A stretch of 64,000 nt of DNA from Gari tellinella (GCA_922989275.2 OV277861.1:52429623-52493622), one strand, 5' to 3'. Positions 44,335 through 55,639 are shown, counted from the first letter of the stretch. The notes: generated by a model not told the origin, from the letters alone. Numbers and translations: made by a program.

Positions 44335-44578
44335 ACATTCAGCCCTAGCAACAAGTATACTCGTCATTACCAAACAGTGTACCTGTAGGGTTTAAACTTG
44401 TCCCATGCAAACAGTGTAGACCCTGATCAGAGGGTTCCTTAAGGAGCCCTCTGATCAAGGTCTACACTCTTTGTCATTTGAAACATATTGTTAAAATCAA
44501 CCCTAAATAGTCAAATAAGGACTAGACTTATTTTGAAATTGGAATTGTTCGTTTAAAGTTTCAGGGGTGATTGAATTA
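44335..44578. mobile_element. Family D MITE
   Basis: ACACATTCAGCCCTAGCAAC to TCAGGGGTGATTGAATTAGC; core GTAGACCCTGATCAGAGGG with TTCCTTAAGGAGCC centre. Confidence 0.65.
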
Positions 44579-44610
44579 GCAGTGTCTCCTTTCGTGCACT
44601 TTTACATGTA

Positions 44611-44856
44611 CAGTTGAGAAGACTTTATACTTTCTCGTTTAAGCGCAAACGAAACGCAAACGCAAAACGCTAAAATGCAGAAATTTCAAACTTTTGACAT
44701 TGCTCACGATTTATTTTAATCTAAGTGGCAAATAGTTAGGAGCCTGGCCAGACGCCGGATTACCCGGCGTCTAGTTTGGCTCCAAACTGTTTGCAAATGA
44801 AATAATTATTTTAGTGAAAACGCGCTTATTTGGAAAAAATAACGTCTTCTCCGCTG
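44611..44856 (+). mobile_element. Old A-type MITE (246 bp)
   Basis: CAGTTGAGAAGACTTTATAC to AATAACGTCTTCTCCGCTG, TA flanks. It keeps the same length as the young copies despite many substitutions. Confidence 0.7.
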
Positions 44857-45244
44857 TAGCCTATTTTATACTTATTTACATCAATTTTAATTGATGGTGT
44901 AGACTATAGGTGTAATTGGCAGCACAGGTATTTGAAACATATAGTCTCCTGTTTTAAACATTGTTGAGTATAGAACATTTGTACGTATACTTTACTTTCA
45001 GCCTGCTTTAAGCATTACATTTCTGTATTCAGTAGAAGTGGCTTATATCTCTTTATCAGTGCATGATAATTTCACGAAGACAATAATTTCATCAATAGCA
45101 CACCCCCCAAAAAAAGAATATCCTATTTACTTTAGAACACAAGAGATATTACCTGATAAGGTCTCAACGTGACACTTCTTGTTATGTACTTAAGTAAACC
45201 TCGCAAGAAATTGTAAAGTATCCAATAACTTATCCCTTTCATTC

Positions 45245-45690
45245 TCAATGACTCAATGAAGCGCGTTTGCACACCGTTATAAGCCTGATCAGACGCCGCG
45301 TAACGCCGCGTCTGACCAGGGGGCCCGTTTTACTAAACAACTTACGCAAAATGTTTGCGTAAGTCAAAATCGTTTAACTCTTATTTTTCGATCATAAACG
45401 TTTGCAAACAGCAAAAAGCCAGATCAGAGGACGCGCTAAAAGCGCGCCCTCTGATCTGGCTATTTGCTGTTTGTAGCAAGAGATAATAAAAAATATAAAT
45501 TAAAATTTAAAATTTTGACTGACGCAAAAAAAATTGCGTAAGTAGTTTAGTAAAACGGGCCCCAGAACCCTTACTGTTTGACACTCGTTTCGAAGTTTCG
45601 TCAGCCATATTGCCTTATATCTAACATTGAAACAATATTGCAGACAACAATATTGAAGCAGACGACACTATGTAGTTGAAGGGGTAAACG
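45245..45690. mobile_element. Family E-like MITE split by a GGGCCCG element
   Basis: Core left arm ends GCGTCTGACCAG and the right arm resumes AGAACCCTTACTGTTTGACA, followed by the E right side to GTTGAAGGGGTAAACG. Confidence 0.55.
45319..45563. mobile_element. MITE with GGGCCCGTTTTACTAAAC ends
   Basis: Inverted ends GGGCCCGTTTTACTAAACAA and TTTAGTAAAACGGGCCCC, subterminal CTTACGCAA/TTGCGTAAG, and a central hairpin GCCAGATCAGAGGACGCGCT with complement and AAACAGCAAA/TTTGCTGTTT arms. Confidence 0.72.
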
Positions 45691-45739
45691 TCTCTTGACA
45701 AATTTGATCATGAAAGAGTTATGGTTAAACAATAAAACA

Positions 45740-46054
45740 ATGCGTGCTGCTGTTTCCCAAACAAGTCATTTATATCTAACGTTTCAGTGCTGCAATATTG
45801 TCTGTATTTTGCTTAAAATTGTGGTCTGCTGGGGTTTTTTTTCTCAACGTTACATATTGGCATATTTTGGCAGAAGAAACATAATGACGTGTGACAAACA
45901 TGTTGAATCCAGATCGGACGGTGATCTGAATTCAAACTGTTTGCACTCTAAGGGTATTACTTTTCGCTCCATAATTATACCAACTCTCTCTGAACAATAC
46001 ACACAAAATATGTGTCTCCCATTCGGTCTTTTTGTTGAAAAGGAGAAAGCGGTA
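45740..46054. mobile_element. Family B-related MITE, decayed
   Basis: Interior GTGACAAACATGTTGAATCC, ACGGTGATCTGAATTCAAAC and CCATTCGGTCTTTTTGTTGA follow the B order, but the outer ends are poor. Confidence 0.45.
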
Positions 46055-46202
46055 TAGACCCCGTGCTCTGCACGCTGCATGCACACGGTGCACAAACTGC
46101 TACCCTACGCGGTAATTGAATACGCTACTGTACATCTGTCCTGTGCAGACAGTGTAGATCTGGCAAAACGTCTGGGAAAACATCAATAAATGTAGTAGGG
46201 GT

Positions 46203-46505
46203 AAAACTGATATAGCAGCGCTTTCAAAGTTGAAGCCCTTTTGGGAAAACCGGAACATCTCACTCTGTCCCAAGAGGAGACTTGTTATCTCAATATTCAT
46301 GTATAAATGCTTGTGAGATGTGGACATTGACCGCAGAACTGGCGAGTAGACTCCAATCTTTAGATATGAGATGCTATTAATTGTTTTATTTTATACATTA
46401 CATGTGTTAAGATTATTGGCGTATCTTACAAGTGCACACATCACAAATGGAGAGGTCTACAGTTGAGATGGTACGGACATGTCTCCCGTTTATCAGACTC
46501 TGAAC
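46203..46505 (+). pseudogene. RTE-like LINE reverse transcriptase C-terminal remnant
   Basis: Conceptual translation gives TDIAALSKLKPFWENRNIS, then LVISIFMY, a one-base shift, ACEMWTLTAELASRLQSLD, a stop after MRCY, and finally LQLRWYGHVSRLSDSE. These are the hallmark words of the C-terminal end of RTE-type reverse transcriptases (CExWTL, RWYGHV). Frameshift, stop and an inserted AT-rich segment after MRCY show it is dead. No 3' tail or target duplication was identified. Confidence 0.72.
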
Positions 46506-46865
46506 TCTTAAAGGCAATATGTAAGCCAAAATAGCGCATTTTTTAAACCTGAAAATTCAGGCAGATACGTAATCTAAACATAGAAAAAGAAGTAATCCGC
46601 GATGATTATGGAGGCAATAAATCTGACAAACACATGCATTTGGTGGAAAAGTCGACTTTTAAATCGGTTTGTTGACATCCAATCAACAACGGAGATTTTC
46701 CGAGTTCGTTCGACTTGCGCCCGGTAAAGATGTTTTCATAGCTCATTATTAGTGTTTTCTTCTGACTTGACAGAGTTATTTTTAGATTGGAACATTCTAA
46801 AACTTTTAAAGGGATGAGTATTCCCTACATCCAGCAAGAAACATTGATAGCTGCATTTATTGTGC
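46506..46865. other. Gene-free stretch
   Basis: Nothing recognised. Confidence 0.3.
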
Positions 46866-46874
46866 GCAGTATAC

Positions 46875-47100
46875 AGTAGAGAATGCATTTTTCTTTCACG
46901 TTTAAACGCAAACGCAATGCACTAAACTGTGGAAATTTACAGTAAGAAGTTTTTACGATTATTTTTTAATCTGAGTAGCAAATAGATTGGAGCCTGATCA
47001 AACGCCGGGTAACCCGGCGTCTGACCTGGCTCCAATCTGTTTGCGATGGAAATAATAGTTTTGTATACAAATGCGTTTATTGGGAAAGAATAAAATATCA
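46875..47100 (+). mobile_element. Old A-type MITE, right end lost
   Basis: CAGTAGAGAATGCATTTTTC start, core GATTGGAGCCTGATCAAACG with complement, ending at GGGAAAGAATAAAATATCAG without CCACTG. Confidence 0.6.
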
Positions 47101-47193
47101 GTAAAGTTAGCGCAGCGGTCTCGTGCTGCACGGGAACCATACTTATCTCAAGTAGGAAAGTGTACGATGATGTAGTCGATGTTACCTTGCTTA

Positions 47194-47349
47194 CAGTGGA
47201 GAAAATGGAGATCAGACACCAAACTGTTTGCCGCTCAGACTAACATGAATGGTCAGAATTGTCTAAAGGTTGTCCGTTTATGCGTATTATTGCGATGCGT
47301 TTGCGTTTCGTTTGCTTTTAAACGGGAAAGAATAACATTTTCTCCACTG
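47194..47349 (-). mobile_element. Internally deleted A-type MITE (156 bp)
   Basis: Both termini present (CAGTGGAGAAAATGG, ATTTTCTCCACTG), but the left arm and left core are deleted down to GATCAGACACCAAACTGTTT. Confidence 0.68.
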
Positions 47350-47724
47350 TTACCTTAATGGTAATGAACTATTCTGTTTTAAAAATAACCCAGACAAGTC
47401 AGGAATATCGGATCGATCTCGTGACTCTTATTCGACCTTGCGGAAACTCTCGGAAGCCGACACGAAGATTTGTTATGTAGACAAAAAGCTTATTTTTCCA
47501 ACCATCTCGATAAGAAATCGGCACATTTATGTATGGTTCTTAAAGAAAGGGGGCATGTTTCAGGCACCTGGCAACGGATTTCGCTTAGTTTTAATACATA
47601 GAAAATATTCTTATATAAGAAATTGCGCGATTTAAACATAAATTTGGGCGACATTCTGGCTTTAATTTAAGATATAATGCCCCGGGGAACAAGAAAGTGG
47701 GCGGCAAAAGAAGATATGAGGATA

Positions 47725-48096
47725 CAGTTTTTCCTCTCAACAACAACACCCAATGCGAGACAAATATTGTGTTTGTTGTTCGGAGGAAGTTGTTATAGGG
47801 AAGAAAATTTCAGACTTGGCTTACATTTGCAAACAGCGTGAATTCAGATCAGACGCCGCGTTACGCGGCGTCTGATCTGCGTTCAAGCTGTTTGTCACTC
47901 GTCATTACAAATCTTCTGTCAAAATGTCCAATAATATGTACTTTTGAGAGAAAAAAAAACAGAAAACGACAATTTTAAGCAGACCTTTTTGCAGCAGTGA
48001 AAGCGTTAGACACAAATTCTAGTTTGGGGAACAGGGGCAAGCATTGTTGCAAGGAGGGAATCGTTGTTCGGAGGGCCGTTGTAGGGAGTTAACACT
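47725..48096. mobile_element. Family B MITE, complete
   Basis: CAGTTTTTCCTCTCAACAAC to GTAGGGAGTTAACACTG, TA flanks, with full core AAACAGCGTGAATTCAGATC. Confidence 0.75.
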
Positions 48097-48233
48097 GTAT
48101 AGCAGACCTGCGAACCACCTTAAATACTAACATAAATCTATAGAATTAAAAAAGATAAATATCTAGGTATTTATAGCAGACCTGCGAACCACCTTAAATT
48201 CTAACATAAATCTATAGAATTAAAAAAGATAAC
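48097..48233 (+). repeat. 74-bp tandem duplication
   Basis: TATAGCAGACCTGCGAACCA begins at 48097 and again at 48171; the copies differ by about one substitution. The first unit ends in a short extra TAGGTATT stretch. Confidence 0.8.
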
Positions 48234-48299
48234 CCCTCCGCCCTCGTCACTTGTGTTCAATGGGTCACGGCCTCGTTTTTGATCGAGTACTGATCGATA

Positions 48300-48514
48300 C
48301 ATTAAAACCTCTCTATTTCGACCACTGAATTGTGTTTATAATGTTATGTCTAAGGCAGATGGCAGGTGGCAGCTTACAGCAAGGAGGAGTAAAACAGAAC
48401 GCACCTTTACGAGCGTTCTGTTTCATTTTCATCTTGCTTTTAAAACTTGAGCTGCCACCTATCATTCTTACAATTAATTAGCCGCCTTTGTGGTTGTAAT
48501 AGAGAGGTTTTTAT
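48300..48514. mobile_element. Family G MITE
   Basis: CATTAAAACCTCTCTATTTC to AATAGAGAGGTTTTTATTAT; core AAAACAGAACGCACCTTTAC with complement. Outermost bases decayed. Confidence 0.65.
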
Positions 48515-48754
48515 TATACCATTTAGAAAAGGAGAGCATATAACAAGTCAACAATTTCACAAAGGCGTATCAAAAGAGTTCACCACGTGCATAACGTGGT
48601 TACCGTTAGGCTCAGTTACAATTCACTCTGATTAGATCTAATTGTCGTCTGCTAAACATGTTGTCTGCTCAAGTTCTGGATTTGGTTCAATCTCTTCCTT
48701 ATATGAAGTTATTATTTACATCTACAAAAATATGCGTTCCTAACTTCCTAGTGA

Positions 48755-48832
48755 AAAAACACTTTGGATCCTGATCAGGACCCTGATTATGTTAGCATGT
48801 TTGATCTGGAGCCAAACTGTTTGCAAGAGCGT
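48755..48832. repeat. Diverged E-type core
   Basis: TTTGGATCCTGATCAGGACC and ATCTGGAGCCAAACTGTTTG around a rebuilt centre. Confidence 0.4.
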
Positions 48833-49680
48833 TCAATACAGCCCATTTCACGGGAAAAGGAAGGCATACAGAATTTAAGAGGTGTGAAAAATAAAACGTA
48901 AGACTTGGTAGAAACTTCTTGGATCCAATTCAAAACATATCATAGCAACAATGGCTAACATGTTTAACGACTACAAAATGCTTGTTCTCTGTGTAAATCT
49001 ATTCAGCAGAACTCAGTTGATCTAATAGCTTCCTATTTTACGTTCACACTGCTTTACTTTTAGTTGTAAACTGTTTAATCACCATCATTGAGCCTTCTTT
49101 AGACTAGTGTGGCTGAGATTTACTGTTGTAGCTAATGAAATTATCTGTCCCCTGGTACGATAGTTTCAGTGAGCCGAATAATACAAGGGTCGAAACGCCG
49201 GGGTGCGAAACGTCCGGGATAACTACGACACTGTCAGAATCTGTCAGACAAAGGTAAATTTGAAAAATTGATGATAAACCATGGCGATCGAATGATATCA
49301 GTGAACTGTTTTGTATAATATCATTAATTAAAGGTGGTAAGATATGATCGAGTCTTTTAACGCCGGATGAGGGTTAGAAACTTGCATCAGATTCTAATCG
49401 TCATGTGTTTTCGCGACCTGAAAACAAAAACATCCTGGTAGAAATATCCGGCAAGCCGAAGGTTTTGATTAAAAGATCGGTGATTTTATAGTTCATTTTA
49501 TTGTTCATAAAACAGTTGTGTCAGTTTGATGTTTGAATGAATCTATGTCACATTTTTAATTGAACTTTAGGGTCAATGCGGGTAAATACGGACGGTTTTT
49601 ACAGGCATACCATATCTTCGTCGATGCTCCGTTTGCTTTTTGAACCAAAATTGTGAGCACTTCCGCTTCACCTTTCATAA
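48833..49680. other. Gene-free stretch
   Basis: A G-type right half (TTTACTTTTAGTTGTAAACT to GGCTGAGATTTACTG, about 49060-49124) is the only repeat recognised. GTCGAAACGCC/CGAAACGTCC words near 49190 are not explained. Confidence 0.35.
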
Positions 49681-49685
49681 TGTGT

Positions 49686-49941
49686 CAGGGCTGCCATAAG
49701 TTGACATGAAAAATCCTAAGATTTCCATATTTGCATTTTTCAAGTGCGATTTTACGAATCATACCATTACCCCATAGTCTTTTTCTTGCTTTGTTGGCAT
49801 GCAACTACTTAAAGCAGGCTGTAAGTAAAGCAGAATGCGCCTTAGGGCGCATTCTGCTTTACTTTCAGCCTGCTTTAAGCTACCATGTACTGGGGAAAAA
49901 ATCCGGAGATTTAGGAAAAATCCGGAGAAATGGCAGCCCTG
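49686..49941. mobile_element. Family K element containing an F core
   Basis: CAGGGCTGCCATAAGTTGAC to AGAAATGGCAGCCCTG with identical 6-bp flanks ATGTGT (49680-49685, 49942-49947). Subterminal AAAATCCTAAGATTTCC/AGATTTAGGAAAAATCC. Family F sequence (TTACCCCATAGTC to GCTTTAAGCTACCATG) fills the middle. Confidence 0.68.
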
Positions 49942-49964
49942 ATGTGTTCTTTCTAAAGAATATA

Positions 49965-50100
49965 GTAGAGAAGACGTTATTCTTGCCAAATAAACGCGTG
50001 TGTGCTAAAATAAATGTATCCAGTGCTCCAAACTGTTTGCAACACAGATAAAATACATATAAATTGTTTAAAAATCATAAAGCTGTAATTTTCTACATTT
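49965..50100 (-). repeat. Partial A-type MITE
   Basis: GTAGAGAAGACGTTATTCTT and CCAAATAAACGCGTGTGTGC, then one core arm GCTCCAAACTGTTTGCAAC. The right end is not found. Confidence 0.5.
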
Positions 50101-50282
50101 TTGTTGCACAAAACGTTTCATAAAACGGCTTGTAAAGGACGAGTTTACATGTCGCTTGGTGTTCAATATCATACTCTGTACAGCGATATTATTTTCTACA
50201 AGTACATGCATGTAAACGTTACAAGGGCTAAGTTATTCTCTGACAACTCTTCAGATGGTTTTGAGCTCTATAGCTGTTACCG

Positions 50283-50341
50283 ATTGCAAACCAATTGGAG
50301 CCCAAAAGCTTTACGCCTGAACAGGCTCCAATCTGTTTGAT
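50283..50341. repeat. Diverged A-type core
   Basis: TTGCAAACCAATTGGAGCCC and CAGGCTCCAATCTGTTTGAT. Confidence 0.45.
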
Positions 50342-50659
50342 ACTCGGCAGAATAAAATTAATCGTCAAATGTTCCAAACAACTGATACATAGTATAAGTC
50401 ATTGTATTGAACTTGTGTTTAATTTCGATCACACGGGAAACAATTTTACTGTTACATGTACACTCAGTGCAAAAAGAAACGCACATTTTTCATTACACTA
50501 TTTGTATTTAGAATGAACGTTTTTGTGAATTTATCTTTCCATTAAGGTCAGTAGTTCTGTCTGGGGGTATCAATATTGAAAAACACAACCTTCACAAATC
50601 GGTGCAATGTTTAAAACAGGCTGTAGTTCTTTTTCGCTGCCAAATTAATCGTGAGATTT

Positions 50660-50870
50660 TTACCCCTTCACCGTTTCATTGTCGTCTGCTTCAAATTTGT
50701 TGTTTGTAAGATCGTTTCAAAGTAAGAATCAATGTAGTATGAATTAAAATATATCGATACAAGTGACAAACAGTTTGGATCCTGATCAGACGCCGCGTTA
50801 CGCGGCGTCTGATCAGGATTCAAACTGTTTGCAAATGCGCTTTTTGGCGTCATTAAGAGTGAAAAGGTTA
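50660..50870. mobile_element. Family E MITE
   Basis: TTTACCCCTTCACCGTTTC to GAGTGAAAAGGTTAAAA, with an essentially perfect core AGTTTGGATCCTGATCAGAC. Confidence 0.68.
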
Positions 50871-51477
50871 AAAAGCAGCACACTGGTTTTGAGTTTTTTG
50901 TTTGTGAACTTGTTACAGAATTAAATAAATCTTGAGATATGGTATTAGTATTCTAATTTTCTTCAAGAAAAGATTCTTCTGCAGAATTGGTCAATGATTA
51001 ACGTTTGTGTATTGTAGTTAAAATGAAGATACTTAAAAACGGTCTGATCTGGATTCAAAGTGTTCGTAGATCTAGCAGTCGAACCACGTTAGGCAGAATA
51101 AAAAAAAATAATGCACCCCCCTCCCCCCCCAACTTAAACCCAACCCCGCAGTAAAGCGAGAAGGGAACCGATTCGGTCTCCATTTGCTTAATGTTCAAAG
51201 ACGGGTTAGGACAGTGACCTACACTATGGATGGGTGCGTGTATAACAGAATACTGTTAATCTAAAGAATGATTAAAAAGACAAGTATCTTAATTGTAAAT
51301 GACAAGAATGCTACAAAACAAGCCATTCCGGAAGAGACTTGTCGCGCGAAATATGTCAGGAAAACTGTTTGCAGCGCCCCAAAGGAAATCACAGGAAAGT
51401 CAAACTGGTGGTGAGCGGTCTCTCTGCAGAAGATTTCAGTACAATCTGAACGATAGGTTGCAGCTTGATGAAGAACA

Positions 51478-51540
51478 AAAGCAATGCAGAAAGCTCCTAT
51501 AGGAGCTTTCTGCATTCCTTTTTTCCTGCATTAAGCTGAC
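51478..51540. repeat. Second-class hairpin core
   Basis: GCAATGCAGAAAGCTCCTAT and its complement, then CCTGCATTAAGCTGAC. No terminal repeats found. Confidence 0.5.
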
Positions 51541-51756
51541 TCCTATCTTTAATGGAATCAATGATAAGAAAAAAGATTAACTGTAGAAAAGGAGTGGTTA
51601 TAATCATTTGTTCTCGTAGAAGTGTAGTCTGGTTTGTAATAGGCAATTTCACTTTATCTCTAAAATATTACAGTCAAGATGAGACAATGACAATGTTGGT
51701 AATGTATGCCCTTGTATCTTGGAAAAAATTGTTTGTGATACTCTATCAGGTCATAA

Positions 51757-52013
51757 TAGATAATACGTTATTCTTTCCCGTTTAAACCCAAAAAATGAAA
51801 CTGAATGGCATTGCAAAATTTGCAATTAAACTGCAAAACATCACAATAGTGTGGACATTCTTACAATTTATTTTAGATTTAAGTGATAAACAGTTTGCAG
51901 ACAGATCATATGCCGGTTTACCTGTTGTCTGATATGATTGAAAACTGTTAACAATGGAAATAATTGTCTTACAAAAACACGTTCATTCGAAAAGAATAAC
52001 GTTTTCAGCAATG
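51757..52013 (+). mobile_element. Old A-type MITE
   Basis: AATACGTTATTCTTTCCCGT to AAAGAATAACGTTTTCAGC; core ACAGTTTGCAGACAGATCAT strongly diverged. Confidence 0.5.
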
Positions 52014-52137
52014 TAGCACACTAATAAAGAGCAATTCTTACAAATATTTTTCAAGTACAATGACATAAGGATGAGGTTTATTTGCTGTGTTCCATGTCAC
52101 AGAAAAAAGCTAATTATTTTGAAAATCTCAACTCATC

Positions 52138-52363
52138 CTTAGCCCATTTGTGCCCACGATCCCACATATGGGACATAGGCAAACAGTGAAGACTTTAACC
52201 AGACGTCGCATCATGTGGCGTCTGATCAGAGTCTACACTGTTTGCTTGTAGGAATTTCAATATAAAACAAACTGAAATGAAACTTTTGACCAGACATTCC
52301 TTTGATAAAAAAAGACTAATCCAATATGTAAACATGGAAGAATCCACTGGCATAATGGGTTAA
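52138..52363. mobile_element. Family C MITE
   Basis: TTAGCCCATTTGTGCCCACG to CCACTGGCATAATGGGTTAA; full core with GCATCATGTGG centre. Confidence 0.7.
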
Positions 52364-52529
52364 GAAGTTTTTGTTTACACTTGTCGCGCCAAGGTCGTTT
52401 GCAAACAGTTCTGCTTTTGTGATGATAAGTTCATGCTATTTTAATGCATAACAAAACTGCCACCTTTCTAAGAACTGACAACATGTCGTATATTTCTGTG
52501 AACTGCCACTGAACATAAGTTACATACTG

Positions 52530-53150
52530 AAGTGCTCCCTCTCTACAACAACACCCAATGGGACACACATATTGCGAGTATTGTCCGGATGGAGTTGTTA
52601 TAGGGAGAGAAAATTAAGACTTATCTTTAACTTTCAAACGGCTTGAATCCAGATCAGACGCCGCTTAATGCGGCGTCTGATCTGGAATCAAGCTGTTCGG
52701 CATTCGACATTATATTTCTTCTGTCAAAATGTACACTAACATGTAACTTTGAGAGAAAAAACAGTAGACGACAATTTTAAGCAGACAATATTGCAGCAGT
52801 GAAAGTGTAATAAAATAAGTGTTACAGTGGAGAATCTGTTATTCTTTCCCGTTTAAACGCAAACGTACGCAAACGCAAAGCACTAAAACGTAGAAAAGAA
52901 CAACTTTTGGACACTTCTGATAATTCTTGTTTATCTTGGTGGCAAACAGTTTGGAGCCTGATCAGACGCCGGGTTACCCGGCGTCTGATCTGGCTCCAAA
53001 CTGTTTACACTGCAAATAATAGTTTTAGCGTAAACGCGTTTATTGGGAAAGAATAACAGATTCTCCACTGTATGTTTGGGGAACAGCGAAAAATATTGTT
53101 GTAAGGAGGGAATCGTTGTTGAGGGGTCGTTGTAGATATAGGAATCACTG
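52530..53150. mobile_element. Family B MITE with nested A copy
   Basis: AGTGCTCCCTCTCTACAACA to TTGTAGATATAGGAATCACT. B interior GCAGTGAAAGTG stops at the A insertion and resumes GTTTGGGGAACAGCG. Confidence 0.76.
52825..53070 (+). mobile_element. Family A MITE nested in B (246 bp)
   Basis: Intact ends, TA flanks; nearly identical to 8228-8473. Confidence 0.88.
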
Positions 53151-53203
53151 TACCATTGTTCCAAACTGACTTTTCCCCTGTGCACGAATTCAAATTAAAA
53201 AAA

Positions 53204-53359
53204 TTAACCCATTTATACCCAGTGGATTCTTCCGTGTTTATATATTGGATTAGTCCATTTTTTATCAAAGGGATACCTCGTCAAAACTTTCATTTTCATT
53301 TTGTTTTATATTGAAATTCCTATTAGCAAACATTATTTGATCGTGGGCACAAATGGGTC
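53204..53359. mobile_element. Family C MITE lacking its core
   Basis: TTAACCCATTTATACCCAG to TCGTGGGCACAAATGGGT; everything between ATTAGCAAACA and TTTGATCGTGG is deleted. Confidence 0.6.
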
Positions 53360-54560
53360 ACGTTCCGATATCGTCTGTATAAATCAGACGCTTTCTGCAG
53401 CAGAAATTAGATGGTGCTGGGACACATACTATTAACGCTTAACTGACATGTTTTGATGTATGTCAAACATCTGCGCGTGCTGGTAATTGATTTCGCCATG
53501 GCTCGTGAGTTTTCCAGGAAATTTGATCGATATAGTATTGGGTGGCATTGTTTATACTGTAAGTTGGTGTTTATTCAGAATTGAATGTTTTTAAACATTA
53601 ATTATTTTCACTGCAACCAATATCAATATTTGATAATACATTATGGGTGTATTATTTCTATTTGTTTAATCTATTAATTACTCCACATAAACGCCTTTTT
53701 ACACCTTTAAGTTATTCCTTTACAAAAGAAAATATTCAGATTATTCATATGTATGCTGTAAACTACCACTCTTATACAGTCCATTCCCTAATCAGTCGGA
53801 TACGACATCAACGCTTAGCTAAGACACACAGTGTATAAACACAGACTGGTAGCTAAACAACTCAATAGAATTGCTTCACCACCAGCTATATTATAGACAC
53901 TGGATGCCCTAACACTCCGAAATACAGGAACGAACTTAAATCGTAAAAAAATGCCATAGCCTGGCAGATTGTAGCTTAAAGCAGACTGAACTTTAAACAG
54001 AACGCGTCTGAAGGCGCATTCTGCTTAACTTTTTATCTGCATTTAGTGTTTACCTGCTTTCAAGCTAGAAACATGCTAATATTATATATCCTGCTAAAAT
54101 GCGCTCATTTCATTGGTGACTTTTCATGAATCTTGAAGGAAGATTTAAACAATTTGAAAGAAAATTTCAACTCACATTTATTTTTTAATATATATTTCTA
54201 AACATTTGATTACTCATATGAAAGCTTTTAATAAGGGCATAGCATATATAATGATGTTGCCAGTCTTACGATTTTCAATAATGTTAATCTTTTTTAAGAA
54301 GTCACTCTTAGAACAAGAGGACAACACTTACTCTGAAATAGCTCACCCATCGGCTTTGATATATCTATGGATATTGAACTTCCTGATCATAAGTATACAT
54401 TTCGGTTTCATTCGTAATCAAAATTATTCAAGAACTTAAAGCCAAATATTTAATTTGTCAAAATTTGATCACTCACTCTGGTAGACATACCTCGGAGAGT
54501 AAACATTATCAAAATATTGCCTTCCTAGCAATGCAATAAAATACAAAAACTGAAAACTAA
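53360..54560. other. Gene-free stretch
   Basis: Contains one F-type core (AGCTTAAAGCAGACTGAAC with AGGCGCATTCTGC, about 53970-54060). Short frames at 53647 and 54206 have no recognised motif. Confidence 0.35.
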
Positions 54561-54577
54561 ATATTTATTTCTCTCTT

Positions 54578-54682
54578 ATTGGGCAGTAGGTTTGGAGTCC
54601 GATCTGGCTCCGAACGGTTTGCAATCGACATAATACTTTTAGAACAAACGTGTTTACTGTGAAGGAATAATGTTATCCCCAC
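54578..54682 (+). repeat. A-type right-half fragment
   Basis: GTAGGTTTGGAGTCCGATC then ATCTGGCTCCGAACGG and AATAATGTTATCCCCACTG. Confidence 0.5.
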
Positions 54683-54916
54683 TGAAACAGGGTTTACTGT
54701 AAACGAAGAATATGGTCTGCCTCTTGGCAATGCTCAAATTTCTACTAGTGTATGTTTTCATAACGTTTACGAGCACGACAATTGTCTAATAATTGCATCA
54801 TAAAATACAAATCATTCGAGCACTTGTCAATAAGGGAAATATTTATATTTACCTTGAGCAGACAACGACGAATAACATTTAACATTTGCATGCAATGGTT
54901 GAAATTTTGATAACCG

Positions 54917-54983
54917 TTGCAATCAGTTTGGATCCAGATGAGACACCGAGTAAATAGGCGTCTCATCTGGAACCAAGCTGTTG
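54917..54983. repeat. Diverged E-type core
   Basis: GCAATCAGTTTGGATCCAGA and TCATCTGGAACCAAGCTG around a GAGTAAATAGGCG centre. Confidence 0.4.
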
Positions 54984-55150
54984 GTAGTTATCATTCGTCT
55001 TAACGATCGATATTTGAAAACAACCTTGAGGAATTAGGTCAAAGAAATGCTAGTTGTTTTTTGTTGTTGTTGTTGGGTTTGGTTTTTTTCAAATTGATTA
55101 GTGCTTCAAAGTAACAGCTGCAAAATGTCATTGGAAATTATTGCAGCATA

Positions 55151-55355
55151 CAGTGGAGAAAACGCCATTCTTTTCCAATAAACGCGTTTACGACAATGCT
55201 ATTATTTTCATTGCAAATAGTTTGGAGCCCTATCAGATTCCGGGTAATCCAGCGTCTGATCAAACTCAAAACTGTTTGCCACTAAGATTAAAATTAATAG
55301 TCAGATATGTTAAAAAATTGTCTGGCCCAACCCGTTTGCTCTTATATTCGTATTT
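55151..55355 (-). mobile_element. Old A-type MITE, right end lost
   Basis: CAGTGGAGAAAACGCCATTC start, TA flank, CCAATAAACGCGTTTACGAC arm and core TAGTTTGGAGCCCTATCAG; stops near CGTTTGCTC. Confidence 0.58.
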
Positions 55356-55639
55356 TGTTTAACTCGAAACATTTAAGCTTATGCTATACAAGTGTAATCA
55401 TGTATTGCAATAAAATACCGTTACATTACTTGAGGCGATAGCTAAATGAATGAAACATAATAGAATAGAATATGTTTTATTATGCAATAACTCTTAAATT
55501 AACCATGAGCATAACAACCACAATGATGATTCACATGGGGAGTAAAAACACTATGTAAGGAGAGAGACCTTGCAAAAGGCTCCTATTTGTTTGTTATGAC
55601 TTTTGTTCTTCATTTAGTAAATACTAGAAATGTATAGCT

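Noticed and set aside
46506..46740. Continuation of the RTE reverse transcriptase
   Set aside because: Translations after RLSDSELLKA match no expected RTE C-terminal words.
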